A stretch of 22,552 bases of DNA from a virus. Where the stretch lies: the IMG/VR virus record IMGVR_UViG_3300036770_005438, positions 1 through 22,552 of that record. The stretch is one strand, 5' to 3'. Below are positions 5,975-12,921 of the stretch, one piece after another (position 1 is the stretch's first letter; the number at the start of each line of letters is the position of its first letter). The translations under genes were made by a program, and so were the position numbers. The notes under the pieces were generated by a model that saw only the letters and a list, made by a program, of their open reading frames with translations, did not search any database and had not been told where the DNA came from.

Positions 5975-8512
5975 ATGTCGACCAACTCTATGCGGCTTAA
6001 CCTGATCATGGGCCTGGTGGACAAGATCACCGGCCCGATTCAGAAGGTCACCAGCGAAACCACGAAGATGGGCGACAAGATCAAGTCGACCCAAACCGAG
6101 CTGGCCAAGCTCGGCAGCACGTCCAAGGACATCGAGCACTTCAAGGCGTTGCAGGAGCGGGGCGCCAAGACCGGCGACGCCCTGGCCGCCGCCCAGGCCA
6201 AGGCCAAGGCCCTGGGTCAGCAACTGGCAGCCACTGCCGAGCCGTCGCGCAAGATGACGGCCGAGTTTGAGAAGGCGACGGCCCAGGTCAAGCGCTTGCA
6301 GGCGCAGCAGCAGGCCGAGCGCCTGGAGCTGCAACAGACCGGGGCGAAGCTGAAAGAAGCGGGGGTCAATACCGGCAAGCTGGGCGAGGCTACGCGCCGA
6401 ATCGAGGTGCAGACCAAGCGCTATAACGAGCAGTTGGCCAAGGAACAAAAGGCCCTTGCCGGCGTCGCCGAGCAACAGAAGCGCGTCGCCGACATCAAGA
6501 AGCGCAACAGCGAAATGCGGATGTCTGCCACCGCTGACGCGGTCGGCGTGGGCGCCACGGTGTTCGGTATCAAGAAGCTGGTCGACGCCTATGGCGACGT
6601 GGCGGCCGCCCAGGGCGAAATCCGGTCGCTGAAGATCGACGACCCGGGTATCGAGGCGATCACCGCCAAGGCCAAGGCGTTCTCTGATCAGTGGGCGGGA
6701 ACCACTACGGGCGACTTTATCCGCGCGTCCTACGACATCAAGTCGGGTATTGCCAGCCTGGGCGACGCGGCGGTCGGCGAGTTCACCCGCATCGCGGCCC
6801 TGACGGGCGCCGCGACCAAGGCCAGCACGGCGCAAATGACCAACCTGTTCGCGTCGGGCTATGGCATCTATCGCAAGCAGTTCGAAGCGTTCGGCGCCTC
6901 GACGGTCGAGGGCTGGCAGAAGCTGAGCGCCGAGGAACGCGACATCAAGTTCGGCGAATACTTTTCGGCGGGCATCGCGACCAGCGTGCGGGCGTTCAAG
7001 ACCAACGGCCAGGAAATGAGCAGCGCCATTTCTGCCCTGGGCGCGACCGCCACGTCGGCCAACGTGCCGTTTGCTGAACAGTTGTCGATCCTGGGTCACC
7101 TGCAAGCGACGATGTCGGGCAGCGAGGCGGCGACCAAGTACCGGGCGTTTCTGAACGCGGCGTCGAAGGCCGGCGATGCTCTGAGCCTGACCTTTCTGGA
7201 CGCTAACGACCAGTTGCGCTCGATGCCCGAGATTCTGGAAGAGCTGCGCGGCAAGTACGGCGACACCCTCGACGCGGTCGAAGCGGCCGAGCTGCAAAAG
7301 GCGTTCGGCACCGAAGAGGCGGTCGCACTGATCAAGCTGCTATATCCAGAGGTTGACGCGCTCAAGGCCAGCATGGGCAGCCTTGACGACAGCCTGCGCG
7401 GCGGTATGACGACCACGGAAGAGATGGCCCGCGCGATGCAGCAAGGCCCGGTCGCCGTGTTCGGCCTGTTCGGCCAGCGCCTGGGCAACCTGTCGGCCGC
7501 TGTCGGCAAGCTGTTCGCCCCGGCCATGGTGTTCGCCGCCGACAGCCTTGGGCAGTTGGCGGGGTTCGTCACGATGCTGACCGAGCGCTTCCCGTTCCTG
7601 TCGACCGTGGTGGCCTATGCCATCGTCGGGCTGATCGCGCTGAAGGTGGCCACCATCGGCGGCCGCTTCGCCTTCGCCTTTATGTCCGACGCGATGCTGT
7701 TGGCCAGCAAGTCGCTGGCGTTCTTCACGCTGACCAACCTGCGCGCACAAGCGGCGTTACTGGTAACGCGCGTTCGCGCCATGGGCGCAGCCGCCGGGGT
7801 GTTCCTGATGGGCGCCGCGTCGCGGGCCTTTGCTGTGGGCGCTGCGCTGATGACGGCCGCGCAGTGGGCGCTAAACGCCGCGATGATGGCCAACCCTATC
7901 GGGCTGATCATCCTGGGCATCATGGCGCTGATTGCCGTGGTCGCCCTGGTGGTGCGCTATTGGGAACCGCTGTCGACGTTCTTTAGCGGCCTGTGGGATG
8001 GGATCAAGGCGGCCTTTGTCATGGGCTGGGAGGTTATCAAGTCCCTGCTGATGTTCAGCCCGCTCGGCCTGGTGATTCAGGCATGGGAGCCGCTGACGGG
8101 GTTCTTTTCGACGCTGTGGGAAGGCATCAAAAATTCCTGTGGCGCGGCTATCGACTGGATCGCCGAGAAGGTCATGGGGCCTATCGAGAAGATCAAGAAC
8201 TTCGCCGGCGGGATCTTCGGCAGCGATTCGCCGGCGGCCGCTGCTGCGCCTGCTGGTGGCGGGGCTGCCGGCGCCGAGCCTGGCACGGTGGGTGCCGGTG
8301 GTGTGCAGGCTGCCGCCGTGGGTGGCGTGGCGTCGCCTGCTGGCCGCACTGCTGCGCCGCAGCAGGTCAACCAGTACGGCGGAATCACCGTACAGGCTGC
8401 CCCGGGGATGTCTGAAGAGCAGGTCGCGAAGAAGGTGCGCGCCGAGCTGGATGCACGCGACCGCCAGGCCGCGCGCGGGCAGCGTGGCCGCCTGGGCGAC
8501 AACGCCGACTAG
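5975..8512 (+). CDS. T: Tail tape measure protein (P2 gpT-like)
   Basis: At 845 residues this is the longest gene and fits the length of P2-type tape measures. It opens with LNLIMGLVDKITGPIQKVTS, typical of the family, and continues as Ala/Lys/Gln-rich coiled coil to about residue 180. A globular TP901-like core follows (FIRASYDIKSGIASLGDAA, LFASGYGIYRKQFEAFG, QEMSSAISALGATATSANV). Two hydrophobic zones follow: VVAYAIVGLIALKVATIGG, and the NPIGLIILGIMALIAVVALV segment. WEPL repeats and an Ala/Gly/Pro-rich linker near residues 755-790 end the protein. The tape measure sets tail length and helps DNA pass the membrane. A 445-codon open frame on the opposite strand is a codon-bias shadow. Confidence 0.93.
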   Translation: MSTNSMRLNLIMGLVDKITGPIQKVTSETTKMGDKIKSTQTELAKLGSTSKDIEHFKALQERGAKTGDALAAAQAKAKALGQQLAATAEPSRKMTAEFEKATAQVKRLQAQQQAERLELQQTGAKLKEAGVNTGKLGEATRRIEVQTKRYNEQLAKEQKALAGVAEQQKRVADIKKRNSEMRMSATADAVGVGATVFGIKKLVDAYGDVAAAQGEIRSLKIDDPGIEAITAKAKAFSDQWAGTTTGDFIRASYDIKSGIASLGDAAVGEFTRIAALTGAATKASTAQMTNLFASGYGIYRKQFEAFGASTVEGWQKLSAEERDIKFGEYFSAGIATSVRAFKTNGQEMSSAISALGATATSANVPFAEQLSILGHLQATMSGSEAATKYRAFLNAASKAGDALSLTFLDANDQLRSMPEILEELRGKYGDTLDAVEAAELQKAFGTEEAVALIKLLYPEVDALKASMGSLDDSLRGGMTTTEEMARAMQQGPVAVFGLFGQRLGNLSAAVGKLFAPAMVFAADSLGQLAGFVTMLTERFPFLSTVVAYAIVGLIALKVATIGGRFAFAFMSDAMLLASKSLAFFTLTNLRAQAALLVTRVRAMGAAAGVFLMGAASRAFAVGAALMTAAQWALNAAMMANPIGLIILGIMALIAVVALVVRYWEPLSTFFSGLWDGIKAAFVMGWEVIKSLLMFSPLGLVIQAWEPLTGFFSTLWEGIKNSCGAAIDWIAEKVMGPIEKIKNFAGGIFGSDSPAAAAAPAGGGAAGAEPGTVGAGGVQAAAVGGVASPAGRTAAPQQVNQYGGITVQAAPGMSEEQVAKKVRAELDARDRQAARGQRGRLGDNAD

Positions 8513-8516
8513 CAAT

Positions 8517-8532
8517 TTAGCGAAATAGCTAA
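8517..8532 (+). promoter_or_regulatory. Octamer pair TTAGCGAA-ATAGCTAA after the tape measure
   Basis: The 16 bases TTAGCGAAATAGCTAA differ by one base from the TTAGCGAATTAGCTAA sites flanking the parA promoter. The site starts 4 bp after the stop of T and runs into the stem of the following terminator. No promoter is obvious next to it, so it is either an extra partition/binding site or a roadblock element. Confidence 0.6.
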
Positions 8533-8553
8533 GCCGCCCCCGGGCGGCTTTTT
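8531..8553 (+). terminator. Intrinsic terminator after the tape measure
   Basis: AAGCCGCC / GGCGGCTT stem followed by TTT, between T and U. Its left arm overlaps the octamer site. Confidence 0.75.
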
Positions 8554-8565
8554 CGTGGGGGCTAC

Positions 8566-8994
8566 ATGGCAGAAACGATGATGGCGCTGGGCGACTTCCG
8601 CTTCAGCGTGCGAACAGCCGAATACCAGAGCCTGGCGACCTCGATGTCGTGGCGCTGGGCGAAAAAAGACCGCTATGGCCGCAAGCCTGGAAAGCAGTTC
8701 CACGGCCCGGACAGCACGACCAAGACCCTGGAAATCACCATACACCCGGACAGCCGCGCCGACGTGGTGCTGTTCGACCGCCTGCGCGCCATGGGTGACG
8801 CCGGCGAGCCGCTGCGCCTGGTGGCAGGCGGCACGGCCCTTGTCGGGGGCGTGCTGAAGCAATCCGGCGCCGACCTGGGGCTGTGGGTGATCGACAGCCT
8901 GAGCGTGGCCGACGAGCACTTCATGCAGGACGGCACGCCCCTTGTGCGCAAGGGGTCGCTTGCCATTTCCGAATACGGCGAAGACGAGGACTAG
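8566..8994 (+). CDS. U: Tail completion protein U (P2 gpU-like)
   Basis: A 142-residue protein. MMALGDFRFSVRTAEYQSL at the start, the WRWAKKDRYGRKP segment and GKQFHGPDSTTKTLEITI are typical of P2 gpU. Later parts, GDAGEPLRLVAGG and GLWVIDSLSVADEHFMQDG, also match that family. gpU acts in tail completion or termination. The gene follows T and is followed 2 bp later by X, the P2 order T-U-X-D. Start ATG 8566 was chosen because the family begins directly with the MMALGDF motif. Confidence 0.93.
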   Translation: MAETMMALGDFRFSVRTAEYQSLATSMSWRWAKKDRYGRKPGKQFHGPDSTTKTLEITIHPDSRADVVLFDRLRAMGDAGEPLRLVAGGTALVGGVLKQSGADLGLWVIDSLSVADEHFMQDGTPLVRKGSLAISEYGEDED

Positions 8995-8996
8995 CG

Positions 8997-9200
8997 ATGC
9001 AGTACCGCACCCGCCCGGGCGACATGCTCGACGCCATCTGTCACCGCTACTACGCGGGCCGCCCCGAGGCAACCGAGGCGGTGCTAGAAGCCAACCCGGG
9101 GCTTTGCCAGCTTGGCCCCGTGCTGCCCGAAGGGCGCTTGATCGAGCTGCCCGACCTGCCGGCCGCCGAGGCGCCTGGGCAGGTTTCGCTGTGGGACTAA
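8997..9200 (+). CDS. X: Tail protein X (P2 gpX-like)
   Basis: 67 residues: YRTRPGDMLDAICHRYYAG followed by VLEANPGLCQLGPVLPEG and IELPDL. This is the compact LysM-like fold of P2 gpX, a small baseplate or tail-tip protein. The start is ATG 8997, 2 bp after the U stop, because the family begins at this methionine; a longer frame starting inside U is spurious. The gene lies directly before D. Confidence 0.93.
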   Translation: MQYRTRPGDMLDAICHRYYAGRPEATEAVLEANPGLCQLGPVLPEGRLIELPDLPAAEAPGQVSLWD

Positions 9201-9210
9201 GGGGGGAATC

Positions 9211-10254
9211 ATGGCCAAGGCCGACTATCGAATCACGGCAAACGACAACGACATCACCGCCGCCATCCGCAAGCGCTTTCTGAAGCTGACGCTTCAGGAT
9301 TCCGCCGGCGAGGATAGCGACACGGTGGCCATCGAGCTGGACAACCGCGACAACCTGATCCGCCTGCCGTCGACCGGCGCGGAACTGAAGGTCTGGATTG
9401 GCGAGCCTGGCGCCCTGGTGTTCAAGGGCGCCTATCAGGTCGACGAGCTGGAAGAGCCGCTAGACGATCAGGCGCTAGTGATCCACGGCAAGGCGGCGAA
9501 GATGCTGGGCGGGATCAAGGCCCCGCGCGACGCCACCTTCGACGGCATCACCCTGGGCGCCCTGGTGGCCAAGATGGCCGCCGAGCATGGGTATGTTCCG
9601 GCCGTGTCGCCGGCGCTGGCGGCGCATGTGTTCACCCACATCGACCAGCGCGCGGAATCCGATATGAACCTGCTGACGCGCCTGTCGCGCGAGCTGGGCG
9701 CGGTGGCCAAGCCGGTCGGCGGGCGCCTGGTGGTGGTGCCCAAGGGCGAAGCCAAGAGCGTGACGGGTAACGCGCTGGCGGTGACGGTGATCGACGACCC
9801 GGAGAACAGCAGCGGCCGGGTCACCATCCAAGAGCGCAACGACTACCAGTCGGCGGTCGCTTACTGGTTCAGCGAGGCCGAACAGCGCAAGGTGCCGGCC
9901 GTCGCGGGGATCGTCGCCGGTGCGGTGGCCATCTTCGGCGAGGCCGCCCAGGACGCCGGCCAGGCGGTCGATGATGCCGCCAGCGTGACAGGCCCGCGCT
10001 ACATCATTCGCAAGACCTACACCGACCAGAAGAGCGCCCAGGAAGCGGCAGCGGCCAAGCTGAAGCAGTTGCAGCGCGGCAAGTCGACAATGTCGATAAC
10101 CCGGCCGCTGACCCCTGGCATTGTCGCCGAGGGGCGGCTAGACGTGCGCAACCATCGAGCCAGCGCTAACCGGCTGTGGCAAGTCGAGTCGGTCACCCAT
10201 GTGGTGGGCGGCGAATATGCCTATTCGTCGGCCGAGTGCGTGACACCTTCCTGA
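9211..10254 (+). CDS. D: Baseplate hub / late control protein D (P2 gpD-like)
   Basis: A 347-residue protein of the P2 gpD family, structurally related to the T4 gp27 hub. Visible family features are ADYRITANDNDITAAIRKR at the start, LTLQDSAGEDSDTVAIELD, FDGITLGALVAKMAAEHG, the AESDMNLLTRLSRELGAVAK helix, and the end NRLWQVESVTHVVGGEYAY. It forms the hub above the spike. Ribosome binding site AAGGGGGG precedes ATG 9211. It is the last phage structural gene before the plasmid replicon; in P2 itself the activator gene ogr follows D, and no ogr-like zinc finger is seen here. Confidence 0.94.
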   Translation: MAKADYRITANDNDITAAIRKRFLKLTLQDSAGEDSDTVAIELDNRDNLIRLPSTGAELKVWIGEPGALVFKGAYQVDELEEPLDDQALVIHGKAAKMLGGIKAPRDATFDGITLGALVAKMAAEHGYVPAVSPALAAHVFTHIDQRAESDMNLLTRLSRELGAVAKPVGGRLVVVPKGEAKSVTGNALAVTVIDDPENSSGRVTIQERNDYQSAVAYWFSEAEQRKVPAVAGIVAGAVAIFGEAAQDAGQAVDDAASVTGPRYIIRKTYTDQKSAQEAAAAKLKQLQRGKSTMSITRPLTPGIVAEGRLDVRNHRASANRLWQVESVTHVVGGEYAYSSAECVTPS

Positions 10255-10285
10255 CGAATGGGTCAATTTGCCATCACTGTTTATC

Positions 10286-10314
10286 TGTCCAGCTTTTCGG
10301 CGCGGGCGTAGAAT
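10286..10314 (+). promoter_or_regulatory. Putative promoter of the small gene before repA
   Basis: The hexamer TAGAAT (10309-10314) is identical to the -10 of the three accessory cassettes and is likewise followed by GC. A weak -35 (TGTCCA, 10286-10291) lies 17 bp upstream. The transcript would start about 35 bp before ATG 10354. Confidence 0.45.
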
Positions 10315-10353
10315 GCTCGCCCCGCGCGTTAAGCAGTAGCAAGGAGCAAGGCA

Positions 10354-10548
10354 ATGTCACAAAACGGAAACCCTTTGATCGGTGAGAGCAAGGGCGATAC
10401 CATCGAAAGAACCTATGAGTTCGTCGAATGGCTGCTGATTCAGGCAGGCCACGGCGGGGCTACCCATCCGGGCATGGTGACCCAATTGCGCCTGGTGCTC
10501 GATGGCATCGGCAGCTTGCGGGACGATACGGGCGGGGAAAAAAATTAA
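10354..10548 (+). CDS. Small protein upstream of the replicon (64 aa)
   Basis: A 64-residue protein with an excellent ribosome binding site (AAGGAGCAAGGCA) before ATG 10354. The centre, DTIERTYEFVEWLLIQAGHG followed by HPGMVTQLRLVLDGIGSL, looks like two amphipathic helices. I do not recognise the family. It sits between gene D and repA, with its own promoter. The position suggests a replicon-associated function such as copy control, but no motif demonstrates this; leader genes with this placement exist upstream of several plasmid rep genes. Confidence 0.6.
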   Translation: MSQNGNPLIGESKGDTIERTYEFVEWLLIQAGHGGATHPGMVTQLRLVLDGIGSLRDDTGGEKN

Positions 10549-10578
10549 ACAGTTTTAGTGTTCAAGCCGTGGGGCCAG

Positions 10579-10587
10579 TGCTATGAT
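10579..10587 (+). promoter_or_regulatory. Putative repA promoter (extended -10)
   Basis: TGCTATGAT, an extended -10 element (TG-n-TATGAT), with only a weak -35 around 10560. Transcription from about 10594 would give a leader of roughly 190 nt ahead of repA that contains the antisense target. Confidence 0.5.
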
Positions 10588-10596
10588 TTTGGCGCT

Positions 10597-10615
10597 TGCC
10601 CGGCTTGAACGGGCA
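10597..10615 (+). promoter_or_regulatory. Leader stem-loop with GCTTGAA loop
   Basis: A 6-bp stem (TGCCCG / CGGGCA) at the 5' end of the predicted repA mRNA. Its loop contains GCTTG, complementary to CAAGC at 10665-10669 in the main copy-control hairpin, so a loop-loop contact is possible. Confidence 0.4.
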
Positions 10616-10639
10616 GAAGAAAGAGAAAAAACAAGGGTT

Positions 10640-10718
10640 TAGAAAAAAGAAAACCCCAGGCCGGCAAGCCTAGGGTTTTCGGTGATCGGCACAAGCAAAA
10701 GCTCTACGCGACCCAGCA
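10640..10718 (-). ncRNA. Predicted CopA/RNAI-like antisense RNA controlling repA
   Basis: On the minus strand a promoter can be read as TTGCTT, a 17-bp spacer, then TAAACT (the -10 is AGTTTA at 10725-10730 on the + strand). It directs a short RNA of about 75-80 nt. This RNA ends in a strong hairpin (AAAACCC, one mismatch, AGGC, six-base loop, 10650-10679) followed on the minus strand by CTTTTTTC, so the hairpin is both an intrinsic terminator and the likely target-recognition loop. Its loop side carries CUUG, fitting the YUNR U-turn rule of plasmid antisense RNAs. The same hairpin would form in the repA leader. This is the CopA/CopT layout of IncFII, IncB/I and IncL/M plasmids. Ends are approximate. 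Confidence 0.62.
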
Positions 10719-10748
10719 AGTCAGAGTTTAGCGGCCGGTCACCTTCTA

Positions 10749-10765
10749 AGCAAGCCCGTTGCTTG
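10749..10765 (+). promoter_or_regulatory. Hairpin just upstream of the repA ribosome binding site
   Basis: CAAGC (10751-10755) and GCTTG (10761-10765) can form a 5-bp stem with loop CCGTT, directly before AGGGAAAG, the repA ribosome binding site. GCTTG could alternatively pair with CAAGC in the copy-control hairpin (10665-10669), forming a long-range pseudoknot of the kind that activates repA translation in IncB/I and IncL/M plasmids. Confidence 0.42.
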
Positions 10766-10781
10766 GCAGGGAAAGAAGCTG

Positions 10782-11753
10782 ATGACCGACGCAACGCCCA
10801 TGCTTGGGCGGCCTTCCGTTATGTGGGGGCGCATGCCGTACCCGTACCCCGGGGAAAACCTGGGCACGGGCAACCGCTGCGGCCACAATCCGAACAGCCC
10901 CGAGTTTCACTTGTTCCGTGACCCTGAGTGGATGGCGGGCATTCCGCACACCATCCGCAAGCTGATGGACGCGGCCAAACTCTACTATGACGCCCCGCTG
11001 GCGACCCTGCCGAGCCTGGCCAACCTCAACGGCCGGCGCAACAAGTCGGGCGACCCGCGCAAGAACCGTTCGGAAGCGCGCGCCGCTGAAGTGCTGGTCA
11101 TGCGCGCCATTCTGCTGATGACTGAATTTGCCTCCCTGCGCGTTGGCGTGCCGAAGCCTGACGGCGGCTTCATCCCGCGAAGCTGCACCGACCTGGCCGC
11201 CGTGGCTGGCCTGCTGAAGAAGAAGGCCGCCCCCGAGGAAGACGACGAACCGTCGCCCAGGTTCTGGCGGGCGTTCCGCCGGCTGCGCAAGGCCGGCGCC
11301 ATCGACGTGCATTTGCAGTACGAAGAGAAGCCCGACGGCAGCAAGCGCGCGCGGCCTGCCATCAAGCGCGTAAACCCCCATTTCCTGATCGCCCTGGGCG
11401 CCGTCTCATGCGAGGCCCTGGAGCGCTTCCGCACCTATTGTTCGAATCAACTGAAGAAGCTACGGCGCGGCTACCGTGCCGAGCATCCGACCAAGTCGGA
11501 CGCCGCCGCCGCGCGCGACAGCCTGCGCCGAAGCCAGGGCGAAAACGGCGTCCAGACCTTCGCCCTGGGCAATCGCCGGCAGGCCGCCCGCCTGAAGGCC
11601 ACCGGCCGCGACGTGTATCAGGCCGAGCTGTTGGCCTATCAAGCCGACCTAGCCAAGCGTAACCCCGACCTGTCAGCGCGCGACATCGCCCGCCGCGTCA
11701 TGTACGAGTTCCCCACCTTTACCGAGTGGGAACGATCCCGCCAAGACGAATAG
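10782..11753 (+). CDS. repA: Plasmid replication initiator, RepA-like
   Basis: A 323-residue basic protein. HTIRKLMDAAKLYYDAPLA near residues 50-70, the winged-helix-like part FWRAFRRLRKAGAIDVHLQY followed by ARPAIKRVNPHFLIALG, the Arg/Lys-rich helix CSNQLKKLRRGYRAEHPTKS, and the C-terminal ARDIARRVMYEFPTFTEWER all resemble IncFII/IncL-type RepA initiators (RepA family, PF02387-like). These bind the origin in cis and recruit the host replisome. The context supports this strongly: a long leader with a predicted antisense RNA, and downstream an AT-rich non-coding stretch. The start ATG 10782 overlaps a TGA (TGATG), so translation may be coupled to a tiny leader frame; that frame would need a TTG start. 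The family call is from recall. Confidence 0.72.
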   Translation: MTDATPMLGRPSVMWGRMPYPYPGENLGTGNRCGHNPNSPEFHLFRDPEWMAGIPHTIRKLMDAAKLYYDAPLATLPSLANLNGRRNKSGDPRKNRSEARAAEVLVMRAILLMTEFASLRVGVPKPDGGFIPRSCTDLAAVAGLLKKKAAPEEDDEPSPRFWRAFRRLRKAGAIDVHLQYEEKPDGSKRARPAIKRVNPHFLIALGAVSCEALERFRTYCSNQLKKLRRGYRAEHPTKSDAAAARDSLRRSQGENGVQTFALGNRRQAARLKATGRDVYQAELLAYQADLAKRNPDLSARDIARRVMYEFPTFTEWERSRQDE

Positions 11754-11781
11754 CCGTCTACAACGCCCCGCCCTGCCTTCT

Positions 11782-11803
11782 AGCCCTGCCATCGAGCAGG
11801 GCT
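11782..11803 (+). terminator. Hairpin after repA
   Basis: Perfect 8-bp stem AGCCCTGC / GCAGGGCT with loop CATCGA, 29 bp after the repA stop. It lacks a T-run, so it may be a rho-dependent stop or an origin-associated structure. Confidence 0.45.
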
Positions 11804-12530
11804 TAGCCCGTGGCCGCGCCCTGCCGCGCGGCGCCATCTTGGCCCCGTCCGGGGCATTTCCGGCCCATTCCAGCGTCACCCGCCACCCATTCCAGCGCCT
11901 CGATCGTTCTTGCCAGGGCGCGCCTGTGGTTCTGCCTGAAATTAAGTGTTTTGGCATAAATTTAGGTGTTCTTAGAATTTTTTAAGTAGCCCCTGTGCTT
12001 CTGCCTTTTCTCTGAAAGAGAATCTTTAGGTCTACCCCGCCAGCGGGATAGCCCCTGTTTTAATGCCTCGGCAAGCCGAGTGGCTTTCTATAGGCAGCCG
12101 TGCCGGCTGCAAAGTTGCCGCCCGCACTTCCTGGCTACGCCAGGGCGGGACGTGGCCGCGCGGCCGCACCTGCGCGCAGTCCTGAACCCGGCCCGTTCCA
12201 GTTGCTGCACGCCGAGGAAGTCCGCGCCGTACCTGTGCCGCCGTGCGCCGGCGTTTCGCGCCTTCACGCGCCTGGCCTGCGGCCGCGCCGCTACGCGTCG
12301 CCAGCGAACAGGTCAGGGGGTGGGCCTTGCCTCTTTCGTCGATCCTGGCCGCCTCTGCGCTCGCCTGGGGCGATAAAGGCGGAAAGCCACACCACGGCCG
12401 CCCGGAAGGGCGGTGCGCACTGCTGGCCTTCCTGGGCGGCTTTCTGGATGGCTGGCCCGGCCTGGCCGGCTGTCGACGCCTTGTCGCTGGCGTTGCCGCC
12501 TGCTGCCGGCGGTTTCTGTGCGCCTCAATA
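11804..12530. other. Non-coding region downstream of repA, candidate replication origin
   Basis: About 730 bp without a convincing gene. From 11939 to 12070 it is distinctly AT-rich, in contrast to the rest of the replicon. This part carries a direct repeat TTTAGGT (11961-11967 and 12025-12031), an inverted repeat TTCTCT-GAA-AGAGAA (12008-12022) and a stem CTCGG-CAAG-CCGAG near 12065. In IncFII-type plasmids the origin lies downstream of repA, so this is the natural candidate; I found no clear DnaA box. From 12080 to 12530 the DNA is very GC-rich. Three overlapping frames are open there, but they are Arg/Pro/Ala-rich and resemble nothing, so I reject them as genes. Confidence 0.5.
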
Positions 12531-12616
12531 ATTAGCTATTGCGCGAATTAGCGAAGCCTGTAGAATGCGACGCACGGCCAGGCGATCCCGCCCAGGCCAA
12601 GCCCGGAGCCTTACCG
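12531..12616 (+). promoter_or_regulatory. Accessory promoter-operator-leader cassette, copy 1
   Basis: Octamers TTAGCTAT (12532-12539) and TTAGCGAA (12548-12555) lie 16 bp apart and overlap a promoter: -35 TTGCGC (12539-12544), 16-bp spacer, -10 TAGAAT (12561-12566). The leader contains GGCC...GGCC and ends with CGGAG, the ribosome binding site. The cassette measures 86 bp to the ATG, as in copies 2 and 3. Confidence 0.78.
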
Positions 12617-12871
12617 ATGACCAAGAAAAAGCAAATCGCCGCCCTGACCCTGAATCTGCAAACCGCCGAAGCCGCGTTCGCCGAGGCCGACCGCTTGATG
12701 GATTCCTGGGCGCCTGAAGATGGCGCCGCCACCGGCGCGGAAATCGAAGCCCGCTATGATGCCGCCCGCGCCCAGGTGACCGCCTGCCGCGACGCCCTGC
12801 GCGCCGCGCAGTTTGCCGGCCGATACGTCTGCCCGCATTCTGCCGCCCTGGTTTCGGCCAACATCGACTAA
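12617..12871 (+). CDS. Accessory protein of cassette 1 (84 aa)
   Basis: ATG 12617 follows CGGAG at 8 bp and matches the start position in the two other cassettes. The 84 residues begin TKKKQIAALTLNLQTAEAAF and continue as Ala-rich helices: a probable coiled coil to about residue 40, then a second helix with ARYDAARAQVTACRDALRAA. The tail FAGRYVCPHSAALV has one Cys-His pair. I do not recognise the family. It shares an almost identical promoter with the other cassette genes, so it is likely co-regulated with them by whatever binds the TTAGC octamers. The next gene, after a hairpin, is probably co-transcribed. Confidence 0.65.
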   Translation: MTKKKQIAALTLNLQTAEAAFAEADRLMDSWAPEDGAATGAEIEARYDAARAQVTACRDALRAAQFAGRYVCPHSAALVSANID

Positions 12872-12878
12872 TCGGCCC

Positions 12879-12902
12879 GCCGCCGGCATCGAGGCCGGCG
12901 GC
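12879..12902 (+). terminator. Intergenic hairpin (attenuator-like)
   Basis: Perfect 9-bp stem GCCGCCGGC / GCCGGCGGC, loop ATCGAG, without a T-run, between the cassette 1 gene and the next gene. It could stabilise the upstream mRNA or reduce read-through. Confidence 0.4.
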
Positions 12903-12921
12903 CTGCCTTGGAGGTTCCGCA

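Noticed and set aside
5960-7297. Open reading frame of 445 codons on the minus strand opposite the tape measure gene
   Set aside because: It is a shadow of high-GC codon use in gene T, low-complexity in Leu/Arg/Gly, with no recognisable domain.
10682-10921. 79-codon frame overlapping the repA start
   Set aside because: It overlaps the antisense RNA region and the repA N-terminus out of frame, without a ribosome binding site.
12080-12551. Three overlapping open frames on the + strand (98-143 codons)
   Set aside because: Arg/Pro/Ala-rich, no ribosome binding sites that fit, and mutually exclusive; the area is treated as non-coding.
12539-12616. In-frame upstream extension of the cassette genes (RELAKRVECDARPGNSAQA-like)
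   Set aside because: The identical extension in all three cassettes is the promoter and leader read as protein; the start would be TTG inside the -35, before the transcription start.
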